DNA of 64,000 nt from a bacterium (GTDB lineage Bacteria; Bacillota; Clostridia; Christensenellales; CAG-138). The translations under genes were made by a program, and so were the position numbers. Positions 50,619-59,955 of the stretch are shown here, in pieces. The number at the start of each line of letters is the position of its first letter. The first letter of the stretch is position 1. The DNA lies in assembly GCA_022778545.1 (NCBI GenBank), contig JALFDW010000037.1:1-64000 (forward strand), in the 5' to 3' direction. Under the pieces are notes generated by a model that saw nothing but the letters and a program-made list of their open reading frames with translations, did not search any database and was not told the DNA's origin.

Positions 50619-51120
50619 CGTCCTCCCCCGCGCAGGCCGAAAGCCCTTCCGCATCGCCGAACACTGCCTCAAGCGCCGCACGCGCAGCTTCATATTCAAA
50701 CCCGCGGCCAACGAGCCTGCGCATCGTGCGGGCTTTGCGTTCCTCCGGTTCAAGGGCGGCAAACTGCCGGGCGAATTTCTCCGTTACGGCAAGCGCGCCC
50801 GCCCGTTCAGTCTCATCCGTTACGGGCAAAAGCGCCTCGTCGATCAGGTCTTTCGGGAGCTTGTGTGCGTAGAGCTGCTCGCGCAGCTTGCGGCGGCTCA
50901 GCGGCTTTGACGCAAGGCGCGTCGCCACAAAATCTGCCGCGTATTTCGCATCGTCCAGATACCCGAGCTCCTTCAGCCGCTCCACCACCTGATACACCTC
51001 ATATTCCCCGTAGTTGAGCGAATCAAGATGATCCTCCATCTCGCGCACGGTGCGCGCCTTTGCCGTGAGGAATTTCAGCGCCGCATCCATGGGCGTGTTG
51101 CCGACTTTGTTCTTCTTCAT
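50605..51120 (-). CDS. recX: Regulatory protein RecX
   Basis: A 171-residue RecX, which modulates RecA filaments. Three helical repeats are visible: ALKFLTAKARTVREMEDHL, LGYLDDAKYAADFVATRL with SRRKLREQL, and TMRRLVGRGFEYEAARAAL. The ATG at 51120 is used; the TTG just before is possible. The C-terminus is acidic (GEDDDED) and overlaps birA. It heads the ten-gene operon. Confidence 0.92.
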   Translation of the reverse strand: MKKNKVGNTPMDAALKFLTAKARTVREMEDHLDSLNYGEYEVYQVVERLKELGYLDDAKYAADFVATRLASKPLSRRKLREQLYAHKLPKDLIDEALLPVTDETERAGALAVTEKFARQFAALEPEERKARTMRRLVGRGFEYEAARAALEAVFGDAEGLSACAGEDDDED

Positions 51121-51201
51121 CAAAAATTACCATTTCCTTCTTCCGTATTCAAATTCCGGGAAACCGCTCCCCGGCGCTGCCTTTTGCTTCCATCCGTCTT
51201 T

Positions 51202-51230
51202 ATCATAATAATCGCCGCGCCTCCGTGCAA
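51202..51230 (-). promoter_or_regulatory. Promoter of the recX operon
   Basis: TTGCAC (51230-51225) and TATGAT (51207-51202) on the minus strand with a 17-base spacer, 82 bases before recX. Confidence 0.6.
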
Positions 51231-51269
51231 TACTAAATCCAACAATTATCCGCACAAGGAGGGCAAAAT

Positions 51270-51527
51270 ATGGCAAATACCAGGCAACCGTTCAACCCGA
51301 ACGCCACCTTCAATTGGAACACCGAAGCGGGTGCACCGCAGATCGAGACAAAAAACCTCGGCATCGTCCAGGATCAGATGCACCACGAGGCGCTCGCCTA
51401 CAAAAAATGCTGCATGTTCAGCGAATGGTTCACCGAGCAGCCGCTCAAGGACCTGAGCAACCGCGCGGCGCAGCACCACAAGCAGCATTTCGACGCGCTC
51501 ATGAACTACCTCAACAGCCACCAATAA
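51270..51527 (+). CDS. Small spore coat-like protein
   Basis: An 85-residue protein with an Asn-rich start (NPNATFNWNTEAG) and a helical rest (QDQMHHEALAYKKCCMFSEW, HHKQHFDALMNYLNS). It pairs with the CotF-like protein 13 bases downstream and resembles small coat proteins of Clostridia. AAGGAGGG precedes the ATG. No sigma-A promoter was seen; a mother-cell sigma-E/K promoter is expected but I could not define it. Confidence 0.7.
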   Translation: MANTRQPFNPNATFNWNTEAGAPQIETKNLGIVQDQMHHEALAYKKCCMFSEWFTEQPLKDLSNRAAQHHKQHFDALMNYLNSHQ

Positions 51528-51540
51528 AGGAGGACACAGC

Positions 51541-51825
51541 ATGAACAGCAACCGACCCAACATGACTGAGCAGGAACTGCTCACCGATTTCCTTTCCCAG
51601 GAGAAACAGCTTGTGAAGGACTATGCAGGCGACATCACGGAAGCTTCCTGCGAAAACCTGCGCGGGATCCTGCTTAAGAACCTGACGGAATGTTCCTCGG
51701 ATCAGCTCGCCGTGTTTGAGCAAATGAAGCAGCGCAACATGTACAAGACCAAGGACGCACCGGACAACGAGGTGCAGACCGCAAAGCAGAACATGCAGCA
51801 GCTGAAGCAGCAAACCGGCTTCTGA
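51541..51825 (+). CDS. CotF-family spore coat protein
   Basis: A 94-residue protein of the Coat_F family: MTEQELLTDFLSQEKQLVKDYAG and LKNLTECSSDQLAVFEQMKQRN with a Gln-rich C-terminus (QNMQQLKQQTGF). Coat_F proteins are assembled on the spore surface. AAAGGAGG lies upstream of the ATG. Two-gene operon with the previous entry, ended by a clear terminator. Confidence 0.8.
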   Translation: MNSNRPNMTEQELLTDFLSQEKQLVKDYAGDITEASCENLRGILLKNLTECSSDQLAVFEQMKQRNMYKTKDAPDNEVQTAKQNMQQLKQQTGF

Positions 51826-51849
51826 GCGGCAAAAAGGCACATAAGACAA

Positions 51850-51879
51850 AAGGCAGCGATACCCGCTGCCTTATTTTAT
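51850..51879. terminator. Terminator of the coat protein operon
   Basis: AAGGCAGCG (51850-51858) pairs with CGCTGCCTT (51864-51872), followed by ATTTTATA on the plus strand. It can also end the convergent minus-strand lipoprotein operon. Confidence 0.88.
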
Positions 51880-51880
51880 A

Positions 51881-52126
51881 TCAGTCCGTGTCCGGGTCCG
51901 GCCGCATTGCCTCAAGCGGGTCAAACCCTTCTATGCCGCCCTCTTCCGCTTCCGTGCGCATGCGCAGCGCCATCTGCGCCCTCAGCCCTTCAATGGAAAG
52001 CGGCTGCTGTTCGCTCCCCATGCAGTCGCGGCACATTGCGCCGCAATCCGGGCATTTGCACCCGCTCATGAGCCCGTGCTCCACCTGAACCATATACGTT
52101 CCGCATACGCGGCAGCTGCATCTCAT
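51881..52126 (-). CDS. Small zinc-ribbon protein
   Basis: An 81-residue protein with several Cys pairs: CSCRVCG near residue 3, then CKCPDCGAMCRDC (residues 23-35). They suggest one or two zinc ribbons. The second half is acidic. Its ATG overlaps the end of the lipoprotein gene (ATGA). Function unknown. Confidence 0.7.
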   Translation of the reverse strand: MRCSCRVCGTYMVQVEHGLMSGCKCPDCGAMCRDCMGSEQQPLSIEGLRAQMALRMRTEAEEGGIEGFDPLEAMRPDPDTD

Positions 52127-52968
52127 GGCTTTACTTCCTCCGTTATCTCTGCATCAGCCATGCTCTCCGACTCCGTTTCGCCGTTTGCCCCGCTTCCACC
52201 CCCCCAGTCATAGATGCCGGGCAGGGATTCCATGGCAGCCGACCCGCCGTTTGCAAGGCGCATCATAAGGCCATCCGGCAAAAAGAAGTCCGTCAGCTGG
52301 CTGAGCGGGATTGCAAACTCCGGCCAGCCCGCGGAATAAGTCGCAATCTCATACGGGCGGTAAAGGATCACGAGCGCATCCTCCGTAACATAAAACGCCT
52401 GATCGTCGGAGGCGGGCATCACATCGCAAAGGAGCGTAAGCCCCTCTTTTTCCGCCTGAAGCATCACGATATCCGGGATAAGCCCGCGCCAGCGTTCGTT
52501 CTCCGGGTCGAACAGGTCAGCAAGCGCGATTTGCCCGCAGGTCGCCGTGTTGAACGTGAGCGGCACAATGGCAAGCGTTTCGCCCGCAAGGTCCCGCACG
52601 GCAATGCGCACGGAAAGCAGGCCGCAATCGTTGCACATGATGTCGCACCGGGTATAAGCCGGCGCATCAAGCGCATCGAGCTCCGCGCGGATCGCGCCCT
52701 GGATCGCGGAATTGATCGCGTCGTATTCCTCATCCATCAGATAAGGATAGCTGATGAAGCCGCTGTTGCCGTATTCCTGCTCCGCGCGCATGTAGGAAAG
52801 CGGTCGCGCGTCATCGTTCGCCTGCATGGCCTGCGCCACATCCTGCGTCATGCTCGGGAGCAGAAGCGTGGAGTCAAATTCGCCCGGCGCTTCATCCGCA
52901 GCCGGTGCGCCGCATGCGCAAAAGCACGCAAAAAGCAGCCCCACAACGCATATGGCAGCCCGTTTCAT
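52123..52968 (-). CDS. Lipoprotein with DUF3298-like domain
   Basis: A 281-residue secreted lipoprotein. The signal peptide MKRAAICVVGLLFACFCAC ends in a lipobox Cys. The middle and C-terminus fit the RsiV-type DUF3298/DUF4163 fold: ISYPYLMDEEYDAINSAIQG, then PLTFNTATCGQIALADLF and QAFYVTEDALVILYRPYEIA. Such domains bind lysozyme in RsiV, but a ligand here is unknown and there is no sigma factor gene adjacent. ATG at 52968 has AAGGAGG eight bases upstream. Confidence 0.8.
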   Translation of the reverse strand: MKRAAICVVGLLFACFCACGAPAADEAPGEFDSTLLLPSMTQDVAQAMQANDDARPLSYMRAEQEYGNSGFISYPYLMDEEYDAINSAIQGAIRAELDALDAPAYTRCDIMCNDCGLLSVRIAVRDLAGETLAIVPLTFNTATCGQIALADLFDPENERWRGLIPDIVMLQAEKEGLTLLCDVMPASDDQAFYVTEDALVILYRPYEIATYSAGWPEFAIPLSQLTDFFLPDGLMMRLANGGSAAMESLPGIYDWGGGSGANGETESESMADAEITEEVKP

Positions 52969-53050
52969 GCGCCGCACCTCCTTCAACCTTTTTCCTGCCC
53001 TTAAGTATAACACCGCCTGCCGGAACAAAGTGTGAATAAAAGGTAAACCG

Positions 53051-54220
53051 TCAGTCTGCTCCCACTTCGAGGGTCTCCGTCTTTTCAAGCGCAGCCGCGA
53101 TCATCGGCGCGAAATCCACCATGGTCTCGCTCTCGCGCAGCTTTGCCACCTCGGGCTTTGTGACCGGGTGCTGCGGAACGAACACCGTGCAGCAGTCCTC
53201 ATACGGCAGGATGGATGTCTCAAACGTGCCGATGCGCTTTGCGATGGTCACGATATCCTCCTTGTCAAAGCCGATCAGCGGGCGGAACACCGGCATCGAA
53301 ACCGCGTCATCCGTCACGCAGAGGCTTTCGAGCGTCTGGCTCGCCACCTGGCCGAGCGCCTCGCCCGTGATGAGCGCAAGCGCGCCGTCCTGCTTTGCCA
53401 GCAGTTCCGCAATGCGCATCATAAGCCTGCGCATGAGCACGGTCGTCTCCTTCGGCGGGCACTTTTCATAGATGGCAAGCTGGATCTCCGTGAACGGCAC
53501 AAGGTGCAGCCGCACCGGCCCCGCATAACGGGAAACGAGGCGCGTAAGCTCGACGACCTTGTCCCGCGCGCGCTCGCTGGTGTAAGGATAGCTGTAAAAA
53601 TGCACGGCGGAAAGCGTGAGCCCGCGCTTTGCCATCAGGTATCCTGCAACGGGGCTGTCAATGCCGCCGGAAATGAGCAGCGCCGCACGCCCGGCCGTGC
53701 CGGTCGGCATGCCGCCCGCCCCCATGATCTCCGCCGCGTAAATGAACGCCTGTTCGCGGATCTCCACGCACACCTTGAGTTCCGGCGTGTGCACATCCAC
53801 GCTGAGGTTCGGAAAACGTTCGAGCAGCGCATGGCCGAGTTCGCGGTTGATCGTCTCCGAATTCATGGGGAAGCCCTTGTCCGAGCGGCGGGAGAACACC
53901 TTGAACGTTGCCGCCCTGCCGCCTGCCGCCTGCTCCGTAAGCTGCGCCGCCGCGGCAACGATCGCATCCCAATCCTTCTCCACCGCCATGGCAGGGCTTA
54001 TGGAATGCACGCCGAACACGCGGGTCAGCGCATCGCACGCATCGTCAATGCGGTCCTCCGCGATGCCGTACACATAGATGCGCCCCTGATCGCGGCGCAC
54101 CCGGGCATGAAAGCCCCTGAGCACGTTGTTGATGCCGTCGATGAGCTTGCGTTCGAAGAAGGGGCGGTTCAGCCCCTTGAGATGGATCTCGCCATAGCGG
54201 ACGAGCAGTACCTGTTCCAC
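53051..54220 (-). CDS. thiI: tRNA 4-thiouridine synthase ThiI
   Basis: A 389-residue sulfurtransferase that makes s4U8 in tRNA (and, in some bacteria, ThiS thiocarboxylate). It has the N-terminal ferredoxin-like and THUMP domains and the PP-loop LLISGGIDSPVAGYLMAKRG near residue 185. There is no C-terminal rhodanese domain, as in Firmicutes. The start is GTG at 54220 with GGAGGG five bases upstream. The sulfur donor IscS is encoded just upstream, 78 bases away. Confidence 0.95.
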   Translation of the reverse strand: MEQVLLVRYGEIHLKGLNRPFFERKLIDGINNVLRGFHARVRRDQGRIYVYGIAEDRIDDACDALTRVFGVHSISPAMAVEKDWDAIVAAAAQLTEQAAGGRAATFKVFSRRSDKGFPMNSETINRELGHALLERFPNLSVDVHTPELKVCVEIREQAFIYAAEIMGAGGMPTGTAGRAALLISGGIDSPVAGYLMAKRGLTLSAVHFYSYPYTSERARDKVVELTRLVSRYAGPVRLHLVPFTEIQLAIYEKCPPKETTVLMRRLMMRIAELLAKQDGALALITGEALGQVASQTLESLCVTDDAVSMPVFRPLIGFDKEDIVTIAKRIGTFETSILPYEDCCTVFVPQHPVTKPEVAKLRESETMVDFAPMIAAALEKTETLEVGAD

Positions 54221-54298
54221 AATAACCCTCCGTTGTGTTTTTTCTTATGTTGTTTGCGGGCGCTGCACCCGCTTGCTTTTTATCTGTCCGCTGCCCTC

Positions 54299-55438
54299 TT
54301 ACCTTCTCCTGAAACGCCGTAGCAAGCCGAGCAGCCCTGCGATGGCCGCCGCCGCCTCATCCATTTCAGCAGGGGTGTTGAACAGCGAGAAGCTGAAGCG
54401 GATCGCTCCCTCCTGCCGGTCGCCGGTCACCCCCATGGCGTTCAGGATGCGGTTCTTGCCCTTCTTATGCGCGGAACACGCCGAGCCCGTTGAAACGTAG
54501 ATTTTCTTTTCCTCAAGCGCATGCAGGAGCACTTCGCCCCGCACGCCAAGGAAGGACATGTTCAGGATATGCGGCGCACCGTTCTCCGGCGCAGGGCCGT
54601 TTATGAGCACGTCCGGAAGGGTCAGCAGGTTTTCCGCAAGGCGCATCTTGCATGCCCGCATATTTTGCCATATCGTTCCCTGATTTGCAAGGTAGTATTG
54701 CAGCGCCGCGTCCATCCCCATGATGCCGGGCGTGTTCGTGGTGCCGGAACGGAGGTTTCGTTCCTGCCCGCCGCCGATCTGCCCGCCAAGGAAGCGCGTC
54801 CCCTTTTTGACATACAGCGCGCCGACGCCCTTCGGGCCATGGAACTTATGCCCGCTTATGGTGTAAAAATCGCAGCTGCGCGCATCGAACGGCACTTTCA
54901 GGAAGCCCTGCACACCGTCCACATGCACGAGTGCGCCCGGCGCCTCCTGCTTCACGAGCTTATAAATGGCCGGAATGTCGTTGATCGCCCCTGTCTCATT
55001 GTTGACCTGCATGATGGAAACGAAGCGCGTATCCGGCGTGAGCTGCTCCGCAAGGCTGGTAAGGTCCAGGCGCCCCTCCTTGTCCACTCCGGCTTCACGC
55101 ACGTTATATTCTGAAGCCAGTCCCCGCATCACCTCGTAGACGGAAGGGTGCTCCACCGCGCTCGTGATGAGCTGCCCGCGCCCGCGCATCGCGCCGAGCG
55201 CACCGTGGATGGCCATGTTGTTGCTTTCCGTCCCGCCGGAGGTAAAAACGATCTCCTCCGCGCTGCCGTGCATCGCCTCAGCGAGGCGGGCGCGCGCACC
55301 GTTCACCGCGCGTTCGCTCTCCACGGCAGGAGAATAAGCCGCAGCGGGGTTGAAAAAGCTTTCGCACATGTATTTCTGCGCCGCCTCCGCCGCCGCAGGC
55401 AGCGTGCGGGTCGTTGCGCTGTTATCGAGATATATCAT
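54299..55438 (-). CDS. iscS: Cysteine desulfurase (IscS/NifS type)
   Basis: A 379-residue PLP enzyme that takes sulfur from cysteine. YLDNSATTRTLPAA starts it, SGHKFHGPKGVGALYVKKG holds the PLP Lys, and STGSACSAHKKGKN holds the active-site Cys. ATG at 55438 follows GGAG; GTG three codons upstream is possible. Pairing with thiI suggests it serves tRNA thiolation in particular. A small inverted repeat (GGACAAA..TTTGTC) lies in its leader. Confidence 0.95.
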   Translation of the reverse strand: MIYLDNSATTRTLPAAAEAAQKYMCESFFNPAAAYSPAVESERAVNGARARLAEAMHGSAEEIVFTSGGTESNNMAIHGALGAMRGRGQLITSAVEHPSVYEVMRGLASEYNVREAGVDKEGRLDLTSLAEQLTPDTRFVSIMQVNNETGAINDIPAIYKLVKQEAPGALVHVDGVQGFLKVPFDARSCDFYTISGHKFHGPKGVGALYVKKGTRFLGGQIGGGQERNLRSGTTNTPGIMGMDAALQYYLANQGTIWQNMRACKMRLAENLLTLPDVLINGPAPENGAPHILNMSFLGVRGEVLLHALEEKKIYVSTGSACSAHKKGKNRILNAMGVTGDRQEGAIRFSFSLFNTPAEMDEAAAAIAGLLGLLRRFRRR

Positions 55439-55585
55439 ATTTCTCACTCCTTAAAACCGGAGACAAACTCCTTTTTGTCCATTATATGCCGCGCACGCGC
55501 CATGCGACAGCCCGTATTGTTTTATCATACCACACCGGCGCGCGTTTGTTTATGCCATTTTCATAAAAACCGCATCGCACCAAGG

Positions 55586-55614
55586 TTGCAGGCAACCGGC
55601 TTTTGCTATAAAAT
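55586..55614 (+). promoter_or_regulatory. Promoter of clpC
   Basis: TTGCAG (55586-55591) and TAAAAT (55609-55614) with a 17-base spacer, 29 bases before clpC. No CtsR heptad repeat was found in the region. Confidence 0.65.
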
Positions 55615-55643
55615 CAGTACATATCACCCGAAAGGAAGCACAT

Positions 55644-58079
55644 ATGAGCTTTTTGGAACGATGCACCGAGGGCGCAAAGCGCGCCCTGGCCCTTGCGCAG
55701 GAGGCGGCGCGGGCAATGGGGCATAACTATGTTGGCAGTGAGCATCTTCTTCTCGGCCTGATCCGGGAAGGAGAAGGCGGAGCCTACCGGGCGCTTTCCG
55801 CCTTCGGCGTGACCGAGGAGGCCGTCGCGGAGCGGGCGGACGCGCTCGTCGGCCGCGGCGACTATCACTTCACCGACAGCTTCGGCTACACGCCGCGCAC
55901 AAAGAAGATTCTCGAACTGAGCCTTTATGAAGCAAAGTCCCTTAAAATGGGGTATATCGGCACAGAGCATATCCTGCTTGCCATCCTGCGGGAACGGGAT
56001 TCCGTTGCCGTGCGCATTCTGCAGGATCTCGGCGCGGATGTGCAGGGCCTGCAATCCGTGCTCTCCGGCGGGCGTTCTTCCGGAGAGGTTGCCCGCGAAC
56101 CTGTACACGCAGGGCAGGGAACGCCCGTGCTCGACCAGTTTGGCCGCGACCTGACGCGCGCTGCACGCGACGGTGAGCTCGACCCCGTCGTCGGCCGGGA
56201 GGCGGAGATCCAGCGCGTGATCCAGATCCTCTGCCGCCGCACAAAGAACAACCCCGCGCTCATAGGCGACCCGGGCGTGGGCAAAAGCACGGTCATCGAA
56301 GGGCTTGCACAGCGCATCGCCACAGGCAGGATCCCCGAACTGCTGAAGGACAAGCGGATCGTGACGCTCGACCTTGGCGCGATGCTCGCGGGCACGAAAT
56401 ACCGCGGCGAGTTTGAAGAACGCATCACCAATGCCATCGCAGAGCTGCGTGAGGACGGAAGCACCATCCTGTTCATCGACGAGCTGCACACGATTGTCGG
56501 CGCAGGTGCGACGGAAGGCAGCATCGACGCTTCCAATATTCTAAAGCCGGCCCTTGCGCGCGGGGAGATCCAGGTCATCGGCGCGACAACGCTCGATGAA
56601 TACCGCCGCCACATCGAAAAGGACGCGGCACTCGAGCGGCGCTTTCAGCCCGTGACCGTAGGCGAACCCTCAAAGGAAGAGGCCGTTGCCATCCTGTTTG
56701 GCCTGCGGGACCGCTATGAAGCGCACCATAAAGCGCGCATTACGGACGAGGCCATCCGCGTAGCCGTGGAGCTTTCCGGCCGCTATATTTCCGACCGCTT
56801 CCTGCCGGACAAAGCCATAGACCTTATGGATGAGGCGGCAAGCCGCGTCCGGCTCCGCGCCTATAACACCCCGCCGGACGTGAAGGCGCTGCGCGAACGC
56901 ATCGAAGCGCTGCGCAAAGAAAAGGAAGAAGCCGTCAACAACCAGAACTACGAGCGCGCCGCCGCGCTGCGTGACGAGGAACAGCACCTTGCCGCGCGGA
57001 TTTCCGGCATCGAGGCGGACTGGGAGCGCGAACGGGACAATAAGGAATCCATCGTGACCGAGGAGGATATCGCGGAAGTTGTGAACGCATGGACGGGCAT
57101 CCCCGTTCGCCGGCTCACCGAGGACGAAAGCGAGAAGCTGCTGCACCTGGAGGAAACGCTGCACCGGCGCGTCATCGGGCAGGATGAGGCCGTTTCCGCC
57201 ATTTCCCGCGCCATCCGCCGCGCCCGCGCCGGGCTGAAAGACCCCGGCCGGCCGATTGGCTCCTATATTTTCCTTGGCCCAACGGGCGTGGGAAAAACGG
57301 AGCTTTCCCGCGCACTGGCGGAAGCGCTCTTTGCGGATGAGGACGCAATGGTGCGCCTCGACATGAGCGAATACATGGAAATGCACAGCGTGAGCAAGCT
57401 CATCGGTTCCCCGCCGGGCTATGTCGGCTACGACGACGGCGGGCAGCTTACCGAGCGCGTGCGCCGCAAGCCTTATTGCGTCATCCTGCTCGATGAGATC
57501 GAAAAGGCGCATCCTGACGTGTTCAACCTGCTCCTTCAGGTACTTGAGGACGGCAGGCTCACGGATTCCCAGGGCCGCACGGTGGATTTCCGCAACACGG
57601 TCATCATCATGACCTCAAACGCCGGCGCACCGCGCACACAACAGGCGCACACCGTTGGCTTCGGCGCGCCCGTGGATGCGCTCACCCATGAACGCCTGCG
57701 CGAGACCATGCTTGCGGAACTGAAAAAGACCTTCCGCCCGGAATTCCTGAACCGTGTGGATGAAATCATCGTTTTCCGCCCGTTGGCGCAGGAGGAAATG
57801 CAGGCGATCGCCGGGCTGATGCTCGAAAGCGTGAAAGCCCGCCTCCGGGAGCGCGGCATTGCGCTCACCGTTACACCGGAAGCCGAAGCGCTGCTCTCCG
57901 GTTCGGGGTTCGACCCGCTCTACGGCGCGCGCCCGCTGCGCCGTGCCATACAGCACCAGGTGGAAGACAGCCTGAGCGAGGAGATCCTTGCAGGGCACAT
58001 TGCGCTTGGCGACGCCGTGACTGCGTTTGCGGAAGACGGGAAACTCGTGTTCCGCAAAGACGCGCCCGTATCCTGCTGA
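55644..58079 (+). CDS. clpC: ATP-dependent Clp protease ATP-binding subunit ClpC
   Basis: An 811-residue AAA+ unfoldase that feeds substrates to ClpP. It has two Clp_N repeats (residues 1-145), AAA-1 with [17 protein letters not shown], a UVR motif typical of ClpC ([18 protein letters not shown], near residue 435), AAA-2 with [19 protein letters not shown], and a ClpP-loop-containing C-domain. AAAGGA precedes the ATG. It is monocistronic: the usual ctsR-mcsA-mcsB genes are absent, so regulation and arginine-phosphate tagging must be encoded elsewhere or be missing. Confidence 0.96.
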   Translation: MSFLERCTEGAKRALALAQEAARAMGHNYVGSEHLLLGLIREGEGGAYRALSAFGVTEEAVAERADALVGRGDYHFTDSFGYTPRTKKILELSLYEAKSLKMGYIGTEHILLAILRERDSVAVRILQDLGADVQGLQSVLSGGRSSGEVAREPVHAGQGTPVLDQFGRDLTRAARDGELDPVVGREAEIQRVIQILCRRTKNNPALIGDPGVGKSTVIEGLAQRIATGRIPELLKDKRIVTLDLGAMLAGTKYRGEFEERITNAIAELREDGSTILFIDELHTIVGAGATEGSIDASNILKPALARGEIQVIGATTLDEYRRHIEKDAALERRFQPVTVGEPSKEEAVAILFGLRDRYEAHHKARITDEAIRVAVELSGRYISDRFLPDKAIDLMDEAASRVRLRAYNTPPDVKALRERIEALRKEKEEAVNNQNYERAAALRDEEQHLAARISGIEADWERERDNKESIVTEEDIAEVVNAWTGIPVRRLTEDESEKLLHLEETLHRRVIGQDEAVSAISRAIRRARAGLKDPGRPIGSYIFLGPTGVGKTELSRALAEALFADEDAMVRLDMSEYMEMHSVSKLIGSPPGYVGYDDGGQLTERVRRKPYCVILLDEIEKAHPDVFNLLLQVLEDGRLTDSQGRTVDFRNTVIIMTSNAGAPRTQQAHTVGFGAPVDALTHERLRETMLAELKKTFRPEFLNRVDEIIVFRPLAQEEMQAIAGLMLESVKARLRERGIALTVTPEAEALLSGSGFDPLYGARPLRRAIQHQVEDSLSEEILAGHIALGDAVTAFAEDGKLVFRKDAPVSC

Positions 58080-58106
58080 ATTCACAGTTTATTTATGGTT
58101 GGGCGA

Positions 58107-58134
58107 TTGCAAATTCCGGCGGGAATGGTAGAAT
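58107..58134 (+). promoter_or_regulatory. Promoter of the amidase-lipoprotein pair
   Basis: TTGCAA (58107-58112) and TAGAAT (58129-58134) with a 16-base spacer. Confidence 0.6.
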
Positions 58135-58167
58135 AAAAACATCAAGATCCGGGAGTTTTTATCTGAA

Positions 58168-59187
58168 ATGCGTTCTCTGTTAAAGCGGTCAGCCGCGCTT
58201 TTCTGCGTTTTCGCGGTGCTTGCCATGTGCAGCACCGCGTTTGCCGCGCCCGTTTATCCCGCCGTCCCCTCGCAGGATATCCTTTCCGCAGGCGATTTCG
58301 GCGAAGATGTGGTGGCGTTGCAAACGGAGCTGCGCGCGCTCGGTTTTTATGACGGAGAAGTCACAGGCCTGTTCGACGGTGCAACGCGCGAGGCAGTCAT
58401 CCGCCTGCAGCATTTCCTTGGCGTGCGGGAGGACGGCGCATTCGGGCCGATCACATTTGCCGCCTACTGGGACGCATTCGAGCGCGGCCTGCTTGCATTT
58501 CCCTCACAGGAAACCGAGAAGCCGGAAACCGCGGGGCGGCTTTCCGGCCGCACGATCGGCATTGACCCCGGCCAGCAGGAAGCGGCGGATACCGGTTTGG
58601 AACGGATCGCCCCAGGCATTGAACGCACCAAGGAGCGGCAGAGCGCGGGCAGCGTTGGCGTAAAAACAGGCGTTTCGGAGTACAAGATCAACCTGCTCAT
58701 CGCCTTCAAGCTGCGCGACCTGCTTACCGCAGAGGGCGCAACAGTCGTGCTCACGCGCGAAACTTCGGATGTTTCGATCTCCAACATGGAGCGTGCCGAA
58801 CGGATGAACGAAGCAGGAGTGGACATCTGGCTGCGCCTGCATTGTGACAGCTCCTCCTCTGCCCGGCAAAGCGGCGCAAGCGTACTCATCCCCTCCCGCG
58901 CCTATGGTGCGGCGATTTATCAGGAGAGTCTCCGCCTCGGGCAATGCGTGTACGAAAGCTTCCCGGCGGCAACGGGCGCCACGATGCTCGGCCTGCGGGC
59001 GCTCATGGATCAGACAGGCTTCAACTGGTCCAAAGTGCCGGTGATCGCCATAGAAATGGGCATGCTCTCCAACCCGCAGGAAGACATCCGGCTGAACCGG
59101 GATTCCTATCAGGCGAGCTGTGCCACGGGGCTTTTCAACGGCATCCTCGCCTATTTTGAGCAAACCGCAGAAAAAGCAGCTGAATAA
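58168..59187 (+). CDS. Secreted N-acetylmuramoyl-L-alanine amidase-like protein with PG-binding domain
   Basis: A 339-residue protein: signal peptide (residues 1-26, cleavage after AFA), peptidoglycan-binding repeat (42-105, LQTELRALGFYDGEVTGLFD), then an Amidase_3 domain (128-333). Three expected active-site residues are present: Glu171 in SEYKINL, His225 in WLRLHCDSS and Glu296 in IEMGMLSNPQED. The first zinc ligand, normally His in DPGHQ, is Gln136 in DPGQQ. It may therefore be weak, differently liganded or inactive. It belongs to the Clostridial spore/cell-wall amidase group. Confidence 0.88.
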   Translation: MRSLLKRSAALFCVFAVLAMCSTAFAAPVYPAVPSQDILSAGDFGEDVVALQTELRALGFYDGEVTGLFDGATREAVIRLQHFLGVREDGAFGPITFAAYWDAFERGLLAFPSQETEKPETAGRLSGRTIGIDPGQQEAADTGLERIAPGIERTKERQSAGSVGVKTGVSEYKINLLIAFKLRDLLTAEGATVVLTRETSDVSISNMERAERMNEAGVDIWLRLHCDSSSSARQSGASVLIPSRAYGAAIYQESLRLGQCVYESFPAATGATMLGLRALMDQTGFNWSKVPVIAIEMGMLSNPQEDIRLNRDSYQASCATGLFNGILAYFEQTAEKAAE

Positions 59188-59199
59188 CGAGGTGTTCTT

Positions 59200-59955
59200 T
59201 TGAATACGATCCGAAAGAAAAAGCGTTTGAACTCATTTCTGATTTTGCCGGCATGCCTTTTGGTCATGCTTTTTTTCGGCTGCAGCGCAAAGAATACCGC
59301 ATCCCCTCCGCCCGCCCCTACGACGAATTCAACCTCCTCGCCGTCTCCCTCCCCCGCAGCAGCGGAAACACCGGTGCTTTCGCCGGAAGCCTCTCCCACG
59401 CCTTTTGCGGTAAATCCCATATACGCTTTTTACGCGGAATACCTGGCGGATTGCGGCGCCTTGCTTGACGATTACGCCGCGGGGCTTTCCGCGCTGCAAA
59501 CCGCGGAGGGGCTCTCCTGCTCCCTGGCGCTGACGGAGCACCGCGCGCTGCTTTCCGAAGGGCGCATCACGGCCGGCAGGCTTTATGGAAGCGATGCAGA
59601 TGGTTACAGCAGCACGCTGGAAGCTGCCGCAGAAGGCAGCGGAAGCATGAGCGGGAACCCGGAAAAGGGGTATTCCTTCACGTTTTCCTACAACGATGGG
59701 AGGACGCTCTCCGGCACGTTTTCCGGCAGCGCGCTCCGCTTCACCCTTGTTTCCGCAGAGGGTACGGCAGTGCTTGACTGTACCATGGAAAAGGCCGTGG
59801 ACGTCTGGTCATCCACAGCCTGTACGGAAACCTCAAAAACCGAGCTGACAGTGCGCCTTTCCCCCGCTGCGGGAGAAAAGCCCATCCAGTTCGGCCGGCG
59901 CAGCGGGAATTATCTCCCCGTTATAGAATCCACTGGAGCACGAGAAGAAGAATAA
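59200..59955 (+). CDS. Hypothetical lipoprotein
   Basis: A 251-residue lipoprotein. A basic start (RKKKRLNSF) and a hydrophobic run end in the lipobox LFFGC at about residue 28. A Ser/Pro/Thr linker (30-70) precedes a globular part with a repeated beta-rich pattern (GSMSGNPEKGYSFTFSYNDG). No family recognised. The start is TTG at 59200, with GAGG seven bases upstream, 12 bases after the amidase stop. Its last 35 bases overlap the convergent bofA-like gene. Confidence 0.72.
   Translation: MNTIRKKKRLNSFLILPACLLVMLFFGCSAKNTASPPPAPTTNSTSSPSPSPAAAETPVLSPEASPTPFAVNPIYAFYAEYLADCGALLDDYAAGLSALQTAEGLSCSLALTEHRALLSEGRITAGRLYGSDADGYSSTLEAAAEGSGSMSGNPEKGYSFTFSYNDGRTLSGTFSGSALRFTLVSAEGTAVLDCTMEKAVDVWSSTACTETSKTELTVRLSPAAGEKPIQFGRRSGNYLPVIESTGAREEE

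Noticed and set aside
55439..55643. CtsR operator upstream of clpC
   Set aside because: No tandem GGTCAAA heptads; only an unrelated GGTTGC/GCAACC palindrome overlapping the -35 region.
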